Numbered from the stretch's first letter, positions 36,183 to 45,104 are shown. The stretch: DNA of 64,000 nt from Natronohydrobacter thiooxidans (GCF_001884735.1 NZ_MJAP01000014.1:1-64000); one strand, 5' to 3'. Program-made: numbers and translations. The notes: generated by a model from the letters alone, not told the origin.

Positions 36183-36211
36183 TTGAATTGTTAGCGCTAA
36201 CTGCCTATATG
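36183..36211 (+). promoter_or_regulatory. edd promoter with LacI-type operator in the spacer
   Basis: TTGAAT (36183-36188) and TATATG (36206-36211) are 17 bases apart. The spacer contains GTTAGCGCTAAC (36190-36201), a perfect 12-bp palindrome with the central CG typical of LacI-family operators. A repressor bound there would block RNA polymerase directly. Confidence 0.7.
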
Positions 36212-36252
36212 TCCCTAAACCGATTCCCGCATGCCGGATGATGGAGACCCCG

Positions 36253-38058
36253 ATGCCCCTCAATCCCCGCCTAGAAGCTGTCACCGACCGGATCAAGACC
36301 CGCTCGCACAAGCGCCGTTCCACCTATCTCGACCGGATGCAGGCGGCGGTGGACGCAGGACCGGCGCGGGCGCATCTTGCCTGCGGCAATCAGGCCCATG
36401 CCTATGCCGCGATGGGGGGCGACAAGGACGCGCTTGCCGCAGGGCGGGCGCCCAATCTCGGCATCGTGACGGCCTATAATGACATGCTCTCGGCGCATCA
36501 GCCGTTCGAGACCTATCCCGAGATCATCCGCCGCGCCGCGCGCGCGGCAGGGGGCACGGCGCAGGTGGCGGGCGGTGTGCCTGCCATGTGCGACGGGGTG
36601 ACACAGGGCCAGCCGGGGATGGAGCTGTCGCTGTTTTCGCGCGATGTGATCGCGCTCTCGGCGGGGGTCGCGATGTCGCATAACTGTTTCGATGCGGCGG
36701 TCTGGCTTGGGGTCTGCGACAAGATCGTGCCGGGGCTGATCATGGCGGCGGCGAGTTTCGGGCATGTGCCCGCGGTGTTTGTGCCCGCAGGGCCGATGAC
36801 CAGCGGCTTGCCCAATGACGAGAAAGCCAAGGTGCGCCAGAAATTCGCCCAGGGCGAGATCGGGCGCGAGGAACTGATGGCCGCCGAAATGGCCAGCTAT
36901 CACGGCCCCGGCACCTGCACTTTCTACGGCACCGCGAATACCAATCAGATGCTGATGGAATTCATGGGGTTGCACATGCCGGGGGCTGCTTTCGTCAATC
37001 CCGGCACGCCCCTGCGCGAGGCGCTGACCGTGGCCGCGACCGAACGCGCGCTGGCGATCACGGCGCAGGGCAATGATTTCCGGCCCGCCGGACAAGTGCT
37101 GGATGAGCGCGCTTTCGTCAACGGGATCGTCGGGCTGATGGCCACGGGCGGCTCGACCAATCTGGTGCTGCATCTGCCCGCCATGGCGCGCGCCGCCGGG
37201 ATCGAACTGACGCTGGAGGATTTCGCTGATATCTCGGAACTGGTGCCGCTGATGGCCAAGGTCTATCCCAATGGTCTGGCCGATGTGAACCATTTCCATG
37301 CCGCCGGTGGTCTGGGCTATATGATCGGCGAGTTGCTGGATGCGGGGCTTCTGCATGAGGATGCCTGCACTGTCGCGGGCGACGGTCTGAGGCGCTATGC
37401 GCAGGAACCCAAGCTGAAAGACGGGGTACTGGTCTGGGAAGATGGCGCGGGCGAGAGCCTGAATGACCGTATTCTGCGGCCTGCGGGGGATCCGTTCCAG
37501 TCCACCGGGGGCTTGCGGCAATTGGCGGGCAATCTGGGGCAGGGGGTGATCAAGACCTCGGCGGTGGACCCTTCGCGCCATGTGATCGAGGCCCGCGCGC
37601 GGGTGTTCCACGATCAGGCGAGCGTCAAGGCTGCGTTTCAGGCCGGGGAATTTACCGAAGATACGATTGTGGTGGTGCGCTTTCAGGGGCCGGCGGCCAA
37701 TGGGATGCCTGAACTGCATTCGCTGACGCCGATCCTGGCGGTGTTGCAGGATCGCGGGCTGAAAATGGCGCTGGTGACGGACGGGCGGATGTCGGGGGCA
37801 TCGGGCAAGGTGCCTGCAGCGATCCATGTGGCCCCGGAAGCCGCGAAAGGCGGGCCGCTGGCAAAACTGCGCGACGGGGATCTGGTCCGGCTCGATGCGG
37901 TCGTGGGACGGCTGGATGTGCTGGAAGAGGGGTTTGAGGCGCGCGAAGCCGTGACCGCCGATCTGAGCGCGAATGAATTCGGGATCGGGCGCGAGCTTTT
38001 CGCGGCGTTCCGCGCGAGCGTGGGGGATTCGACCGAAGGCGCTGCGGTCGTGGTCTGA
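36253..38058 (+). CDS. edd: Phosphogluconate dehydratase (Entner-Doudoroff)
   Basis: A 601-residue IlvD/Edd-family iron-sulfur dehydratase. It converts 6-phosphogluconate to 2-keto-3-deoxy-6-phosphogluconate. Likely cluster cysteines are in [20 protein letters not shown], in [19 protein letters not shown] and in [20 protein letters not shown]. The length and the C-terminal [20 protein letters not shown] are as expected for Edd rather than IlvD. The ATG at 36253 follows GGAG by six bases; ATGs at 36238 and 36241 lack a site. No eda or zwf is adjacent. It is controlled by the LacI-type operator upstream. Confidence 0.93.
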   Translation: MPLNPRLEAVTDRIKTRSHKRRSTYLDRMQAAVDAGPARAHLACGNQAHAYAAMGGDKDALAAGRAPNLGIVTAYNDMLSAHQPFETYPEIIRRAARAAGGTAQVAGGVPAMCDGVTQGQPGMELSLFSRDVIALSAGVAMSHNCFDAAVWLGVCDKIVPGLIMAAASFGHVPAVFVPAGPMTSGLPNDEKAKVRQKFAQGEIGREELMAAEMASYHGPGTCTFYGTANTNQMLMEFMGLHMPGAAFVNPGTPLREALTVAATERALAITAQGNDFRPAGQVLDERAFVNGIVGLMATGGSTNLVLHLPAMARAAGIELTLEDFADISELVPLMAKVYPNGLADVNHFHAAGGLGYMIGELLDAGLLHEDACTVAGDGLRRYAQEPKLKDGVLVWEDGAGESLNDRILRPAGDPFQSTGGLRQLAGNLGQGVIKTSAVDPSRHVIEARARVFHDQASVKAAFQAGEFTEDTIVVVRFQGPAANGMPELHSLTPILAVLQDRGLKMALVTDGRMSGASGKVPAAIHVAPEAAKGGPLAKLRDGDLVRLDAVVGRLDVLEEGFEAREAVTADLSANEFGIGRELFAAFRASVGDSTEGAAVVV

Positions 38059-38063
38059 GGTAA

Positions 38064-38085
38064 GGTGCGTGCTACAGCACGCACC
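38064..38085. other. Hairpin between edd and the M48 protease gene
   Basis: GGTGCGTGC (38064-38072) pairs perfectly with GCACGCACC (38077-38085) over a TACA loop. It lies between convergent genes and may serve as a 3' end for both, though no T-run follows. Confidence 0.55.
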
Positions 38086-38092
38086 CTACGCT

Positions 38093-38785
38093 TCACCCGT
38101 CCGGCGCGCGTTTCCAGCGCGCCTCATTCTCCTCGATGGCGCGGATGCGCTCTTCGCTCTTGGGGTGGCTCAGCATCCATGCGGGCGCCCCGCCGCCCAT
38201 GCCCACCAGCCCTTCGAGCTTGCGAAAGAGCGATTTCTGCGGCTCCAGCCCGATCCCGGCCTTGACCAAGAGGGCCGACGCATAGGCATCAGCCTCGTAT
38301 TCATCATCGCGCGACAGCCGCGCCATCAGAAGCGTGGTCAACAGATTCGCCACGATGACCCCCAGCCCCGGCAGGAAGCGGTTGAACACTGTGGCCAGCG
38401 CCATGCGGATCGCATTCGTGCCGGAAAAATCGATCATCCGCTTGCGGGTATGGCCAAGCGCCACATGGCCCAGTTCATGCGCAATGACACTGGCCATTTC
38501 TTCGGCAGACACCTCGCCCGCGCGATATTTGTTGTAAAAGCCGCGCGTGATGAAGATACGCCCGTCGGGGGCGGCCAGCCCGTTCACCGGATCGATCTCG
38601 TAGATATGCACCATCACCCGGTCGATCCCGATGGCCTGCGCCATGCGTTCGGTCAGGGCTTTCAGCCTGGCATCGGCCAGCGGCGTCGAGCGCTCATCCA
38701 GCTCGCGCGAGGTGCGCCAGGCCGAGAAGAGATACATGATCAGCCCATAGCCGAGGATCAGAAGGATCGGGAGCAGTTTGGTCAT
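38093..38785 (-). CDS. M48-family metalloprotease
   Basis: A 230-residue zinc peptidase with the HExxH motif in [13 protein letters not shown] near residues 103-115 and a likely third zinc ligand Glu in [14 protein letters not shown] near residues 161-174. A single N-terminal hydrophobic segment ([20 protein letters not shown]) anchors it or acts as a signal. The family includes HtpX and BepA-type quality-control proteases; the short length favours a simple M48 peptidase. It lies alone, convergent with edd. Confidence 0.87.
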   Translation of the reverse strand: MTKLLPILLILGYGLIMYLFSAWRTSRELDERSTPLADARLKALTERMAQAIGIDRVMVHIYEIDPVNGLAAPDGRIFITRGFYNKYRAGEVSAEEMASVIAHELGHVALGHTRKRMIDFSGTNAIRMALATVFNRFLPGLGVIVANLLTTLLMARLSRDDEYEADAYASALLVKAGIGLEPQKSLFRKLEGLVGMGGGAPAWMLSHPKSEERIRAIEENEARWKRAPDG

Positions 38786-38826
38786 GGTTCAGATATGGGG
38801 CAGGGGCCGGGGCGGGGCAAGTGGGA

Positions 38827-39567
38827 TCAGCCCAGAACCAGCGTCAGCGCCATCATCAGCGTGAAGGCGAGTGTCACGATCACCCCCAGCAGGGAATGAT
38901 CGACCTCTGCCCCGGCCTCTGGCAGAAGTTCCGAGAAGATCATCCACAGCATTGCCCCTGCGGCCAGTCCCAGCCCCACGGGCAGGACCGGGGCGAACCA
39001 CAGCACGAAGAGAAAGGCAGGCACCGCCAGCAGCGGTTGCGGCAGCGAGGACAGGATCGCCCACCAGCCCGCCTTGGCGACCGAGGCGCCGCGCGGGACC
39101 ATGATCAGCGCAATGGCGAGCCCCTCGGGCACATTATGCAGCGCAATCGCCACAGTGATGAAATTGCCCAGATCGCTGCCGCCGCCATAGGCGACGCCCA
39201 CACCCACGCCTTCGGCCGCCGAATGCGCGGTCATCACCCCCATGATCAGCAGGATCTTCAGCGCATCCGCGCCCCTGGTGTCGGCAATGCTGATATCCGA
39301 GCGGCCATTGAGCCATCTATGCGCCAGCCAGATGCCGCCCAGCCCGAGGAGCAGGCCAAGAAGGGTGCGCGGTTGCGAAATCTCGAACCCTTCGAGCACA
39401 AGCTGGAAGGTGGCGGCCAGCATCAGCCCTGCAGCGACAGCATTGCCGATCGCCAGCGCGCGGGGGGTCACGTTGCGCATAGCGAGCAGTGGCAAGGCCC
39501 CAAGACCCGTGGCGAGGGCGGTGATGGCGGCGGCAATGAAAACCAAAAGGACGGTCGGATCAGACAT
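38827..39567 (-). CDS. ZIP-family metal transporter
   Basis: A 246-residue ZIP transporter with about eight membrane helices. The metal-binding helices contain VMTAHSAAEGVGVGVAYGGG (helix 4 HS-x2-EG pattern) and ALHNVPEGLAIALIMVPRG (helix 5 HNxPEG). Such proteins import zinc, iron or manganese. An inverted repeat TTAGAA-N3-TTCTAA just upstream suggests iron-dependent control by an Irr-type regulator, which would point to iron or manganese; substrate is not proven. Confidence 0.9.
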   Translation of the reverse strand: MSDPTVLLVFIAAAITALATGLGALPLLAMRNVTPRALAIGNAVAAGLMLAATFQLVLEGFEISQPRTLLGLLLGLGGIWLAHRWLNGRSDISIADTRGADALKILLIMGVMTAHSAAEGVGVGVAYGGGSDLGNFITVAIALHNVPEGLAIALIMVPRGASVAKAGWWAILSSLPQPLLAVPAFLFVLWFAPVLPVGLGLAAGAMLWMIFSELLPEAGAEVDHSLLGVIVTLAFTLMMALTLVLG

Positions 39568-39578
39568 GAGGCACCAAA

Positions 39579-39593
39579 TTAGAATGGTTCTAA
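39579..39593. promoter_or_regulatory. Irr/ICE-like operator at the ZIP gene
   Basis: TTAGAATGGTTCTAA is a perfect inverted repeat TTAGAA-N3-TTCTAA located 12 bases before the ZIP start codon. It resembles the ICE motif bound by the iron regulator Irr in alphaproteobacteria, remembered as TTTAGAA-N3-TTCTAAA. Confidence 0.6.
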
Positions 39594-39628
39594 ATTAAGT
39601 GTCTGCAGCCATCTGTCAACCCTTTCCC

Positions 39629-40354
39629 TCAGCCGCGCCCGACAAAGCGCATATCGGTCGCCATGATGGTCGTGAACAGGACATTCGCCTCCGGTGGCAG
39701 GGCCGCCATCTGGGCGACCATCCGCGCCACATGGGCCACATCCATCAGCGGTTCCGCATCCCCTTTCGCGGCGGTCGGCATATTGGCCAGCAATTCGGTC
39801 GCGGCATTGCCGATATCGACCTGTCCGACCGCGATCCTATGACCGCGCCCCTCCAGGGCTGCGGCTTTGGTCAGGCCGGTGATGGCGTGTTTCGTGGCCG
39901 TATAGGCGGCAGAATTGGGCCGGGGCACCTGCGCGGAAATCGAGCCATTATTGATGATCCGCCCGCCTTTGGGCGACTGCGCCTTCATGGCGCGAAACGC
40001 CGATTGCAGGCAGTAGAACATGCCGCTGAGATTCACATCGACCACCTCGCGCCAGATGGCGGGGGGCATGTCCTCAAGCGGCAGGGCCGGCGGGAAGATA
40101 CCGGCATTGTTGAACAGCAGATCCACCCGGCCCCACTTTTCCGTGACGGCGCGGAACAAGTTGTCCACCGCTTGCGGCTCGGTCACATCGGTCGGCACCA
40201 CCAGCGCCGCCCCCGGCGCTTTGGCTGCGGTCTCGCGCAGCGGATCAGGGCGACGCCCGGCAAGGGCCACGGCCCAGCCTTGTGCTGCAAGCTCCAGCGC
40301 GACAGCGCGGCCAATCCCGCTGCCTGCCCCGGTGATGATGGCGGTTTTCTGCAT
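39629..40354 (-). CDS. Short-chain dehydrogenase/reductase
   Basis: A 241-residue SDR with the cofactor motif TGAGSGIG at residues 8-15, the NNAG motif in [14 protein letters not shown] near 82-95 and the catalytic YxxxK in [15 protein letters not shown] near residues 147-161. The substrate cannot be predicted. The ATG at 40354 follows a strong GGAGGGGAAG ribosome site; the open frame extends further upstream without one. It lies on the same strand between the ZIP and UbiH-like genes. Confidence 0.88.
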   Translation of the reverse strand: MQKTAIITGAGSGIGRAVALELAAQGWAVALAGRRPDPLRETAAKAPGAALVVPTDVTEPQAVDNLFRAVTEKWGRVDLLFNNAGIFPPALPLEDMPPAIWREVVDVNLSGMFYCLQSAFRAMKAQSPKGGRIINNGSISAQVPRPNSAAYTATKHAITGLTKAAALEGRGHRIAVGQVDIGNAATELLANMPTAAKGDAEPLMDVAHVARMVAQMAALPPEANVLFTTIMATDMRFVGRG

Positions 40355-40417
40355 CTTCCCCTCCGCAGTCCGGTTCGGTGCGAGACTGCGCCGACCCGCC
40401 CGAAAGGGCAAGCCTGC

Positions 40418-41608
40418 TCAGCGCACGCCAATGCCCATCTGCATCAGGGCACGGCGCATGGGGGCGGCGGAATACATCGCGTCGAGGAGCTTCGCGCGCG
40501 CGTCGCGCAGTGGCTGGGCATGAATCATCGAAGCCCGGTTGAGTATCCCCACACCCGCCACACGCAGCGCCACATCCGGGTAGCGGCGGCGCTGATAGGC
40601 GGCGAGCATCGGCCGGGTGCCCAGTGTTTCAGGCGTAGCCAGATCCATCAGCGCGGTCAGATCGGCCAGCGACATGTTCAGCCCCTGCGCACCGATGGGG
40701 GGCACGACATGCGCAGCCTCGGCCATCAGGGCGGTGCGTTCGCCATAGAAACACTCGGCGATCTGGCTGATGATCGGCCAGATGGTCAGGCGCGAGGCCA
40801 GCGTCAGGGGGCCGAACAGCCCGCAGGAGCGGGTGTTCATCTCGGCCTCGAACTCCGGCACGGGCAGGGCGCTCAGGCGCGCAACCTCTGGCCCGGTCTC
40901 CATCCAGACAATCGCGGAACAGGGCTGACCATCGCGGTCGGGCAGGGGAACAAAGGTGAAAGGGCCGCCCGAGCGGTGGATCTCGGTCGAGACATTCTCA
41001 TGCGGGACGGGATGCGTGACCGCGAAAGCGAGCGCCTTCTGACCGAAACGCGTGGTGCGCACGCCGATGCCCAGCGCCTGCCGCATGGGCGAATTGCGCC
41101 CGTCCGCAGCGATCAGAAGCTTTGCCTCGACGCTGGTGCCATCAGAGAGGCCGATCAGGGCGGCACTTTCGCGCGTGGTCAGGCGGGTCGTGGCGATGCC
41201 GGGGCGGAAGGTGACTTGGGGCAGTTCGGCAAGCCGCGCCGCGATCTCGCGCTTCAGCAGCCAGTTGGGCAGGTTCCAGCCAAAGGGCTGGTCAGAGATA
41301 TCGGCGGCATTGAAATCATGGCTGACGCGCGGTTCGGCCGCTTCGCCGCCCGCATCGACAATGCGCATCACCTGCAGGGGCATGGCATGGGCGCTGAAGC
41401 GTTCCCACAGCCCTGCCTGTTCCAGTACCCTGACCGATGGGTGCAGAAAGGCCGTGCTGCGCAGGTCAGAGCCGGGGTCGCCCTCGGCGATGACCGGGGG
41501 CGCCGGATCCACGCAAAGCGTGCGATAGCCCGCGCTGCCAAAAGCGGCGGCAGCGGTCATGCCTGCGATGCCGCCGCCGGAAATCACGATATCGAATTGC
41601 GCGCGCAT
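40418..41608 (-). CDS. UbiH/UbiF-family FAD monooxygenase
   Basis: A 396-residue flavoprotein hydroxylase. The FAD-binding N-terminus FDIVISGGGIAGMTAAAAFG, the central DGRNSPMRQALGIGVRTTRF and the C-terminal AEAAHVVPPIGAQGLNMSLA are typical of ubiquinone-biosynthesis hydroxylases (UbiH, UbiF, UbiI type). It likely hydroxylates the quinone ring; which position is unknown. The ATG at 41608 is preferred because the first 11 residues of the longer frame do not fit the family N-terminus. Confidence 0.87.
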   Translation of the reverse strand: MRAQFDIVISGGGIAGMTAAAAFGSAGYRTLCVDPAPPVIAEGDPGSDLRSTAFLHPSVRVLEQAGLWERFSAHAMPLQVMRIVDAGGEAAEPRVSHDFNAADISDQPFGWNLPNWLLKREIAARLAELPQVTFRPGIATTRLTTRESAALIGLSDGTSVEAKLLIAADGRNSPMRQALGIGVRTTRFGQKALAFAVTHPVPHENVSTEIHRSGGPFTFVPLPDRDGQPCSAIVWMETGPEVARLSALPVPEFEAEMNTRSCGLFGPLTLASRLTIWPIISQIAECFYGERTALMAEAAHVVPPIGAQGLNMSLADLTALMDLATPETLGTRPMLAAYQRRRYPDVALRVAGVGILNRASMIHAQPLRDARAKLLDAMYSAAPMRRALMQMGIGVR

Positions 41609-41676
41609 GGCTTGCCCCCGGTAATGCCTGCCGCAGATCATAGCGCGGCAGGCACGGGGCGCAATGCGGCAAGCTG

Positions 41677-41721
41677 GCCAAAGCGTTTCGACTTTTCGTT
41701 GAATCGCCGAGACGCTTTGGC
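41677..41721. repeat. Inverted repeat, outer part of a compound palindromic element
   Basis: GCCAAAGCGT (41677-41686) is repeated inverted as ACGCTTTGGC (41712-41721) with 25 bases between them. It neighbours a second nested palindrome at 41735-41778 and the gap is AT-richer than its surroundings. Confidence 0.6.
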
Positions 41722-41734
41722 TTCGTGTTCTGTC

Positions 41735-41778
41735 GCAATTTCGAAGCGAAAAAGTCTATCAACTTTTTCTGAAATTGC
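41735..41778. repeat. Nested inverted repeats downstream of the small membrane protein gene
   Basis: GCAATTTC (41735-41742) pairs with GAAATTGC (41771-41778), enclosing AAAAAGT (41749-41755) paired with ACTTTTT (41762-41768). It abuts the stop codon of the 41780-41992 gene, so it may also serve as its transcript end. Confidence 0.6.
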
Positions 41779-41779
41779 T

Positions 41780-41992
41780 TTAGCCTTTGACGATCAGCAA
41801 AAGCACGATCAGCATGCCGATGGCGGCGGGCACCATCACGCTTACCAGACCGGCAAGGCCCCAGACCTTGGCAGAGATTACCAGAATGTTCAGAAAGACC
41901 ATGATTGCGGCCCAGATCGGCCAGGGTTCATCAGCCTCGCGCCAGTTGCGGCGGGTTTGCGGGGCGGTGCTGGTGTCGAATGTCGCGGTCAT
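41780..41992 (-). CDS. Small membrane protein of unknown function
   Basis: A 70-residue protein. Residues 1-25 are soluble (MTATFDTSTAPQTRRNWREA), followed by two hydrophobic helices (WPIWAAIMVFLNILVISAKV and LVSVMVPAAIGMLIVLLLIV). The ATG at 41992 follows AGGACAGCCC; ATGs at 42007 and 42013 are possible. I do not recognise a family. Its promoter contains an operator-like inverted repeat in the -35/-10 spacer that is shared with the 35896-36060 gene. Confidence 0.6.
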   Translation of the reverse strand: MTATFDTSTAPQTRRNWREADEPWPIWAAIMVFLNILVISAKVWGLAGLVSVMVPAAIGMLIVLLLIVKG

Positions 41993-42029
41993 GGGCTGTC
42001 CTGTCATAAACATGCGCCCTGTATCTAGA

Positions 42030-42058
42030 ATATAAAATGCCGCAGTGCAGCATGGCAA
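42030..42058 (-). promoter_or_regulatory. Promoter with operator-like repeat in its spacer
   Basis: On the minus strand TTGCCA (42058-42053) and TTATAT (42035-42030) are 17 bases apart. The spacer is filled by TGCTGC-ACT-GCGGCA (42052-42038), an inverted repeat with one mismatch. The PHA regulator PhaR uses TGC-rich sites of this kind, from memory only. Confidence 0.55.
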
Positions 42059-42094
42059 AATGTCGCGCGGCAGATGCGCGCAGATATATCGCTG

Positions 42095-43486
42095 TCATTC
42101 GATCCGGTAGGGCAGCAATTCGCGCCGGTCGTGATCGATGCGCAGCCGCCGTTCCAGCGGCGGGACCGAACGCTGGTGGCAATTGTCGCGCTCGCAGATG
42201 CGGCAGGAAATCCCGATCGGATCGAAAGCGGCGGTGCGGCTGATATCCATGCCATCGGCATAGACCAGACGGCTGGCGTGATCGACCTCGCAGCCCAGAC
42301 AGATCGCATAGCGCCGGACAGGCGCATGAAATGCCCCGCCGCCCTTGGTCACGGCCAGCGCGAGGCAGAAATAGCGCATCCCGTCCGGGGTCTCGGCCAG
42401 CTGGCGCAGGAAGCGGCCCGGCGTCTCGAAAGCCTGATGTACATTCCACAGCGGACAAGCCCCGCCGAAGCGCGCAAATTGCAACCGCGTGGCCGAATGG
42501 CGTTTGGTGATTGTACCCGCGTGATCGATGCGCACGAAGAAGAATGGCACGCCCTTGGCGCCGGGGCGTTGCAGCGTCGACAGACGATGCGCCACCTGCT
42601 CAATGGAGGCGCCGAACTGATCGGCCAATGTCTCCAGATCATGCCGCGTGGCGATGGCCGCATCCTGAAAGCGGCGATAGGGCATGAGTGCTGCGCCCGC
42701 GAAGTAATTGGCAAGGCCGATCTTGGCGATGGCGCGCGCCTCGTCGGACTGGAAACGGGCCAGATCCAGCGTGGCCTCCAGCAGATCGGCCTGTGTGATC
42801 AGCGCGACCTGATGCAGCACCTGAAAGGTTTGCGTGGCGCGCGTGGCCTTGGCCGAGATTTCCAGCACACCGCTCTCCAGATCCAGCTGGCGCAGGCTGC
42901 TTGTATTGGTCAGGCGCAGCGTGATCTTGCGCCGCGCCAGCGCCTCGCTTGCAAGCTGCATAGGGTCGCGCCCGCTGGCGGCGAAATGTTCGGCAGCGCG
43001 GTCCACGGCGTCGATGTAATTGTCGCAATAATGGAAGAAATCGCGCACTTCCTCCCAGGGCGACAGACGCAGGGTGGTGTCCTCGCGCCCCAGCGCCTCA
43101 TCGAGCGAGGCAAGCTGTTCCTGTGCCTGCCGGTAAGCGCGGTGCAGGTCGAGAAAGGCGCGGGCAAATCCGGGTGCATTGGCGCCCACCAGCCGCAGAT
43201 CGGGCAGGGCGGGGGTCGTCTTGGCGAAAAGCGGATCGGCAAAGGCTTCGCGCAGATCCGAGACCAGCCTCTCGCTATCCCCGGCTGACAACTCGGTCAC
43301 ATCCATTCCGAATTCGCGCGCGAGCGCCAGAACCACCGCCGTCGAAAGCGGGCGGTTATTATTCTCCATCTGGTTGAGATAGGGCAGCGACACGCCCAGC
43401 CGCGCGGCGAAATCCTTTTGCGTCAGGGCCAGATGGCTGCGCGTTTCGCGCAGCTTGGCACCGGCATAGAGCTTTTGCGGCGGCAT
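42095..43486 (-). CDS. pccR: ScfR-family regulator PccR
   Basis: A 463-residue XRE-type regulator. Helix-turn-helix at residues about 10-64 (LALTQKDFAARLGVSLPYLN), a middle ImmA/IrrE-like segment and a C-terminal DUF2083-type domain with a Cys-rich patch (ICLGCEV, then SCRICERDNCHQRS). This is the short-chain fatty acyl-CoA regulator type; in R. sphaeroides PccR controls pccB in response to propionyl-CoA metabolism. Linkage to pccB, pccA and mutase here fits that identity. A TTTGCAAA box lies 38 bases upstream of the ATG. Confidence 0.88.
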   Translation of the reverse strand: MPPQKLYAGAKLRETRSHLALTQKDFAARLGVSLPYLNQMENNNRPLSTAVVLALAREFGMDVTELSAGDSERLVSDLREAFADPLFAKTTPALPDLRLVGANAPGFARAFLDLHRAYRQAQEQLASLDEALGREDTTLRLSPWEEVRDFFHYCDNYIDAVDRAAEHFAASGRDPMQLASEALARRKITLRLTNTSSLRQLDLESGVLEISAKATRATQTFQVLHQVALITQADLLEATLDLARFQSDEARAIAKIGLANYFAGAALMPYRRFQDAAIATRHDLETLADQFGASIEQVAHRLSTLQRPGAKGVPFFFVRIDHAGTITKRHSATRLQFARFGGACPLWNVHQAFETPGRFLRQLAETPDGMRYFCLALAVTKGGGAFHAPVRRYAICLGCEVDHASRLVYADGMDISRTAAFDPIGISCRICERDNCHQRSVPPLERRLRIDHDRRELLPYRIE

Positions 43487-43510
43487 TTCACCTCGGATGG
43501 GTTAGCAGGC

Positions 43511-43531
43511 TTTGCCGATGGAGTTTGCAAA
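43511..43531 (+). promoter_or_regulatory. PccR-type box upstream of pccR
   Basis: TTTGCCGA (43511-43518) and TTTGCAAA (43524-43531) form a direct repeat spaced by five bases, 25-45 bases before the pccR start codon. TTTGCAAA is the motif reported for PccR in R. sphaeroides, so autoregulation is likely. Confidence 0.6.
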
Positions 43532-43545
43532 GTCCTGCGGATCCG

Positions 43546-44757
43546 TCAAGCGGAAATCTGCGTCTCGCGCCGGATCACATAGAGAAGCGGCAGAAAGCCC
43601 AGCCCGGTGGTCGTGACCATGACCCAGATCAGCGGGGCCGCGCCCGACTCTGGCGTCAGCACCGCACCCGCCAGCGCCGACAGTCCTGCGCCGCCGCCGA
43701 TCATGATCGCGCCGCCGATGCCGCTCGCGGTCCCCGCCAGATGCGGACGCACTGACATCATGCCCGATGTGGCCGAGGGCAGGAGCATCCCGTTGCCCAA
43801 GCCCACTGTCACGAAGAGGCCGAAGAACAGGATCGGGCTCAGGGGGATGATCAGCGATAACAGCAGCAAAGACAGCATGCCGCCGAAGGCGACAGTGCAG
43901 CCCAACAGGATCATGCGATTGATCCCGATATGGCCCGCATAGCGCCCCGACAGGAAATTCCCCAGCGCATAGCCCACCGCAGGCGCACCAAAGAACACGC
44001 CGAGCATGGCAGGCGACATGCCGAAAACCGTTGCCCCCACGAAGGGCGCACCGCCCAGATAGGCAAAGAACGCGCCAGAGGCGAGCGTGGCCGTGCCGCA
44101 ATAGCCCCAGAAGCGCCGCGCGCGCATCAGTTCGGGCAATTCGCGCAGCACCCCGAACATGCTGGTGCTGCGCGTGAGTTTGGTCTCGCCCATATCGCGC
44201 CATGTCAGCGCCAGCACGCCAATCCCGGCCAGCAGCATCAGCCCGAAACTGCCGCGCCAGCCGAAGACCTCATCCAAGAGCCCGCCAATGGCCGGGGCGA
44301 TCATCGGCACGATGGCCATGCCCATGGTGACATAGCCGATGCGCGAGGCCGATTGCGCCTCGTCCAGCACATCGCGGATCGAGGCCCGGCTGACCACCAT
44401 GGCGGTCACGACGACAGCCTGCCCCATGCGAAACAGCAAAAACACCGCAGCCGATGTCGCGAGCAAGGTGCCGATCGTGGCAAGGATAAACCCGATCAGC
44501 GCCGCGATCATCACCGGCCTGCGCCCATAGCGGTCAGAAATCGCGCCGACAAACAGTTGCAGCACTGCATTGACCAGCAGATATAGCGAGACGGAAAGCT
44601 GCATCACCGCATAATCCGTATCGAAATAGGCGGTCATGGTCGGCAGCGAGGGCAGAAAGACATTCATCGCCAGCGCCGCGATGGACGCCTGCGCAACCAG
44701 TGTCATCACATGCGGGGCCGTCGTCGGGTCCAGAAAGCGCACGGTCGGGCTGGTCAT
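43546..44757 (-). CDS. Bcr/CflA-type MFS drug efflux transporter
   Basis: A 403-residue major facilitator with about 12 helices. The loop 2-3 motif GAISDRYGRRPVMI (about residues 69-82) and MNVFLPSLPTMTAYF near residues 31-45 are typical of the Bcr/CflA multidrug subfamily. The ATG at 44757 overlaps the stop of the DMT gene by four bases; the frame stays open far upstream but that part covers other genes. Substrate is unknown; the location next to pccR does not by itself imply a link to propionate. Confidence 0.87.
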   Translation of the reverse strand: MTSPTVRFLDPTTAPHVMTLVAQASIAALAMNVFLPSLPTMTAYFDTDYAVMQLSVSLYLLVNAVLQLFVGAISDRYGRRPVMIAALIGFILATIGTLLATSAAVFLLFRMGQAVVVTAMVVSRASIRDVLDEAQSASRIGYVTMGMAIVPMIAPAIGGLLDEVFGWRGSFGLMLLAGIGVLALTWRDMGETKLTRSTSMFGVLRELPELMRARRFWGYCGTATLASGAFFAYLGGAPFVGATVFGMSPAMLGVFFGAPAVGYALGNFLSGRYAGHIGINRMILLGCTVAFGGMLSLLLLSLIIPLSPILFFGLFVTVGLGNGMLLPSATSGMMSVRPHLAGTASGIGGAIMIGGGAGLSALAGAVLTPESGAAPLIWVMVTTTGLGFLPLLYVIRRETQISA

Positions 44758-45104
44758 GCGGCCCCCCATTTGTGAAAGATGAAAAACGCCCCCAGCGCGA
44801 TGAAGGCAAAGCCCAGCAGGTGGTTCCAGTGCAGCGGTTCCTTCAGATACCAGACCGAAAAGATCGCGAAGATCGACAGCGTCAGCACTTCCTGAATGGT
44901 TTTCAGTTCCGCGGCACTGAAATATCCGTGTCCGATCCGGTTGGCGGGCACCTGAAACAGGTATTCGAACAGCGCAATCCCCCATGCGATCAGGATCACG
45001 GCCAGCAGTGGTGCGGATTTGAACTTCAGATGCCCATACCAGGCGAAGGTCATGAAGACATTGGAGATGGTCAAAAGCAGGATCGTGGTGACAGGGATGG
45101 GCAT
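44754..45104 (-). CDS. DMT-superfamily small membrane protein (DUF486)
   Basis: A 116-residue protein with four hydrophobic helices. The block NVFMTFAWYGHLKFKSAPLL, the central ALFEYLFQVPANRIGHGYFS and LKTIQEVLTLSIFAIFSVWY are characteristic of the DUF486 family. Function is unknown, probably small-molecule transport by family membership. It is coupled to the efflux transporter downstream and divergent from pccB. Confidence 0.88.
   Translation of the reverse strand: MPIPVTTILLLTISNVFMTFAWYGHLKFKSAPLLAVILIAWGIALFEYLFQVPANRIGHGYFSAAELKTIQEVLTLSIFAIFSVWYLKEPLHWNHLLGFAFIALGAFFIFHKWGAA

Noticed and set aside
39599..42028. An 809-codon open frame on the plus strand across the SDR and UbiH-like genes
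   Set aside because: It spans two well-supported minus-strand genes and an intergenic palindromic element. Composition is His/Arg/Gly-rich without recognisable domains.
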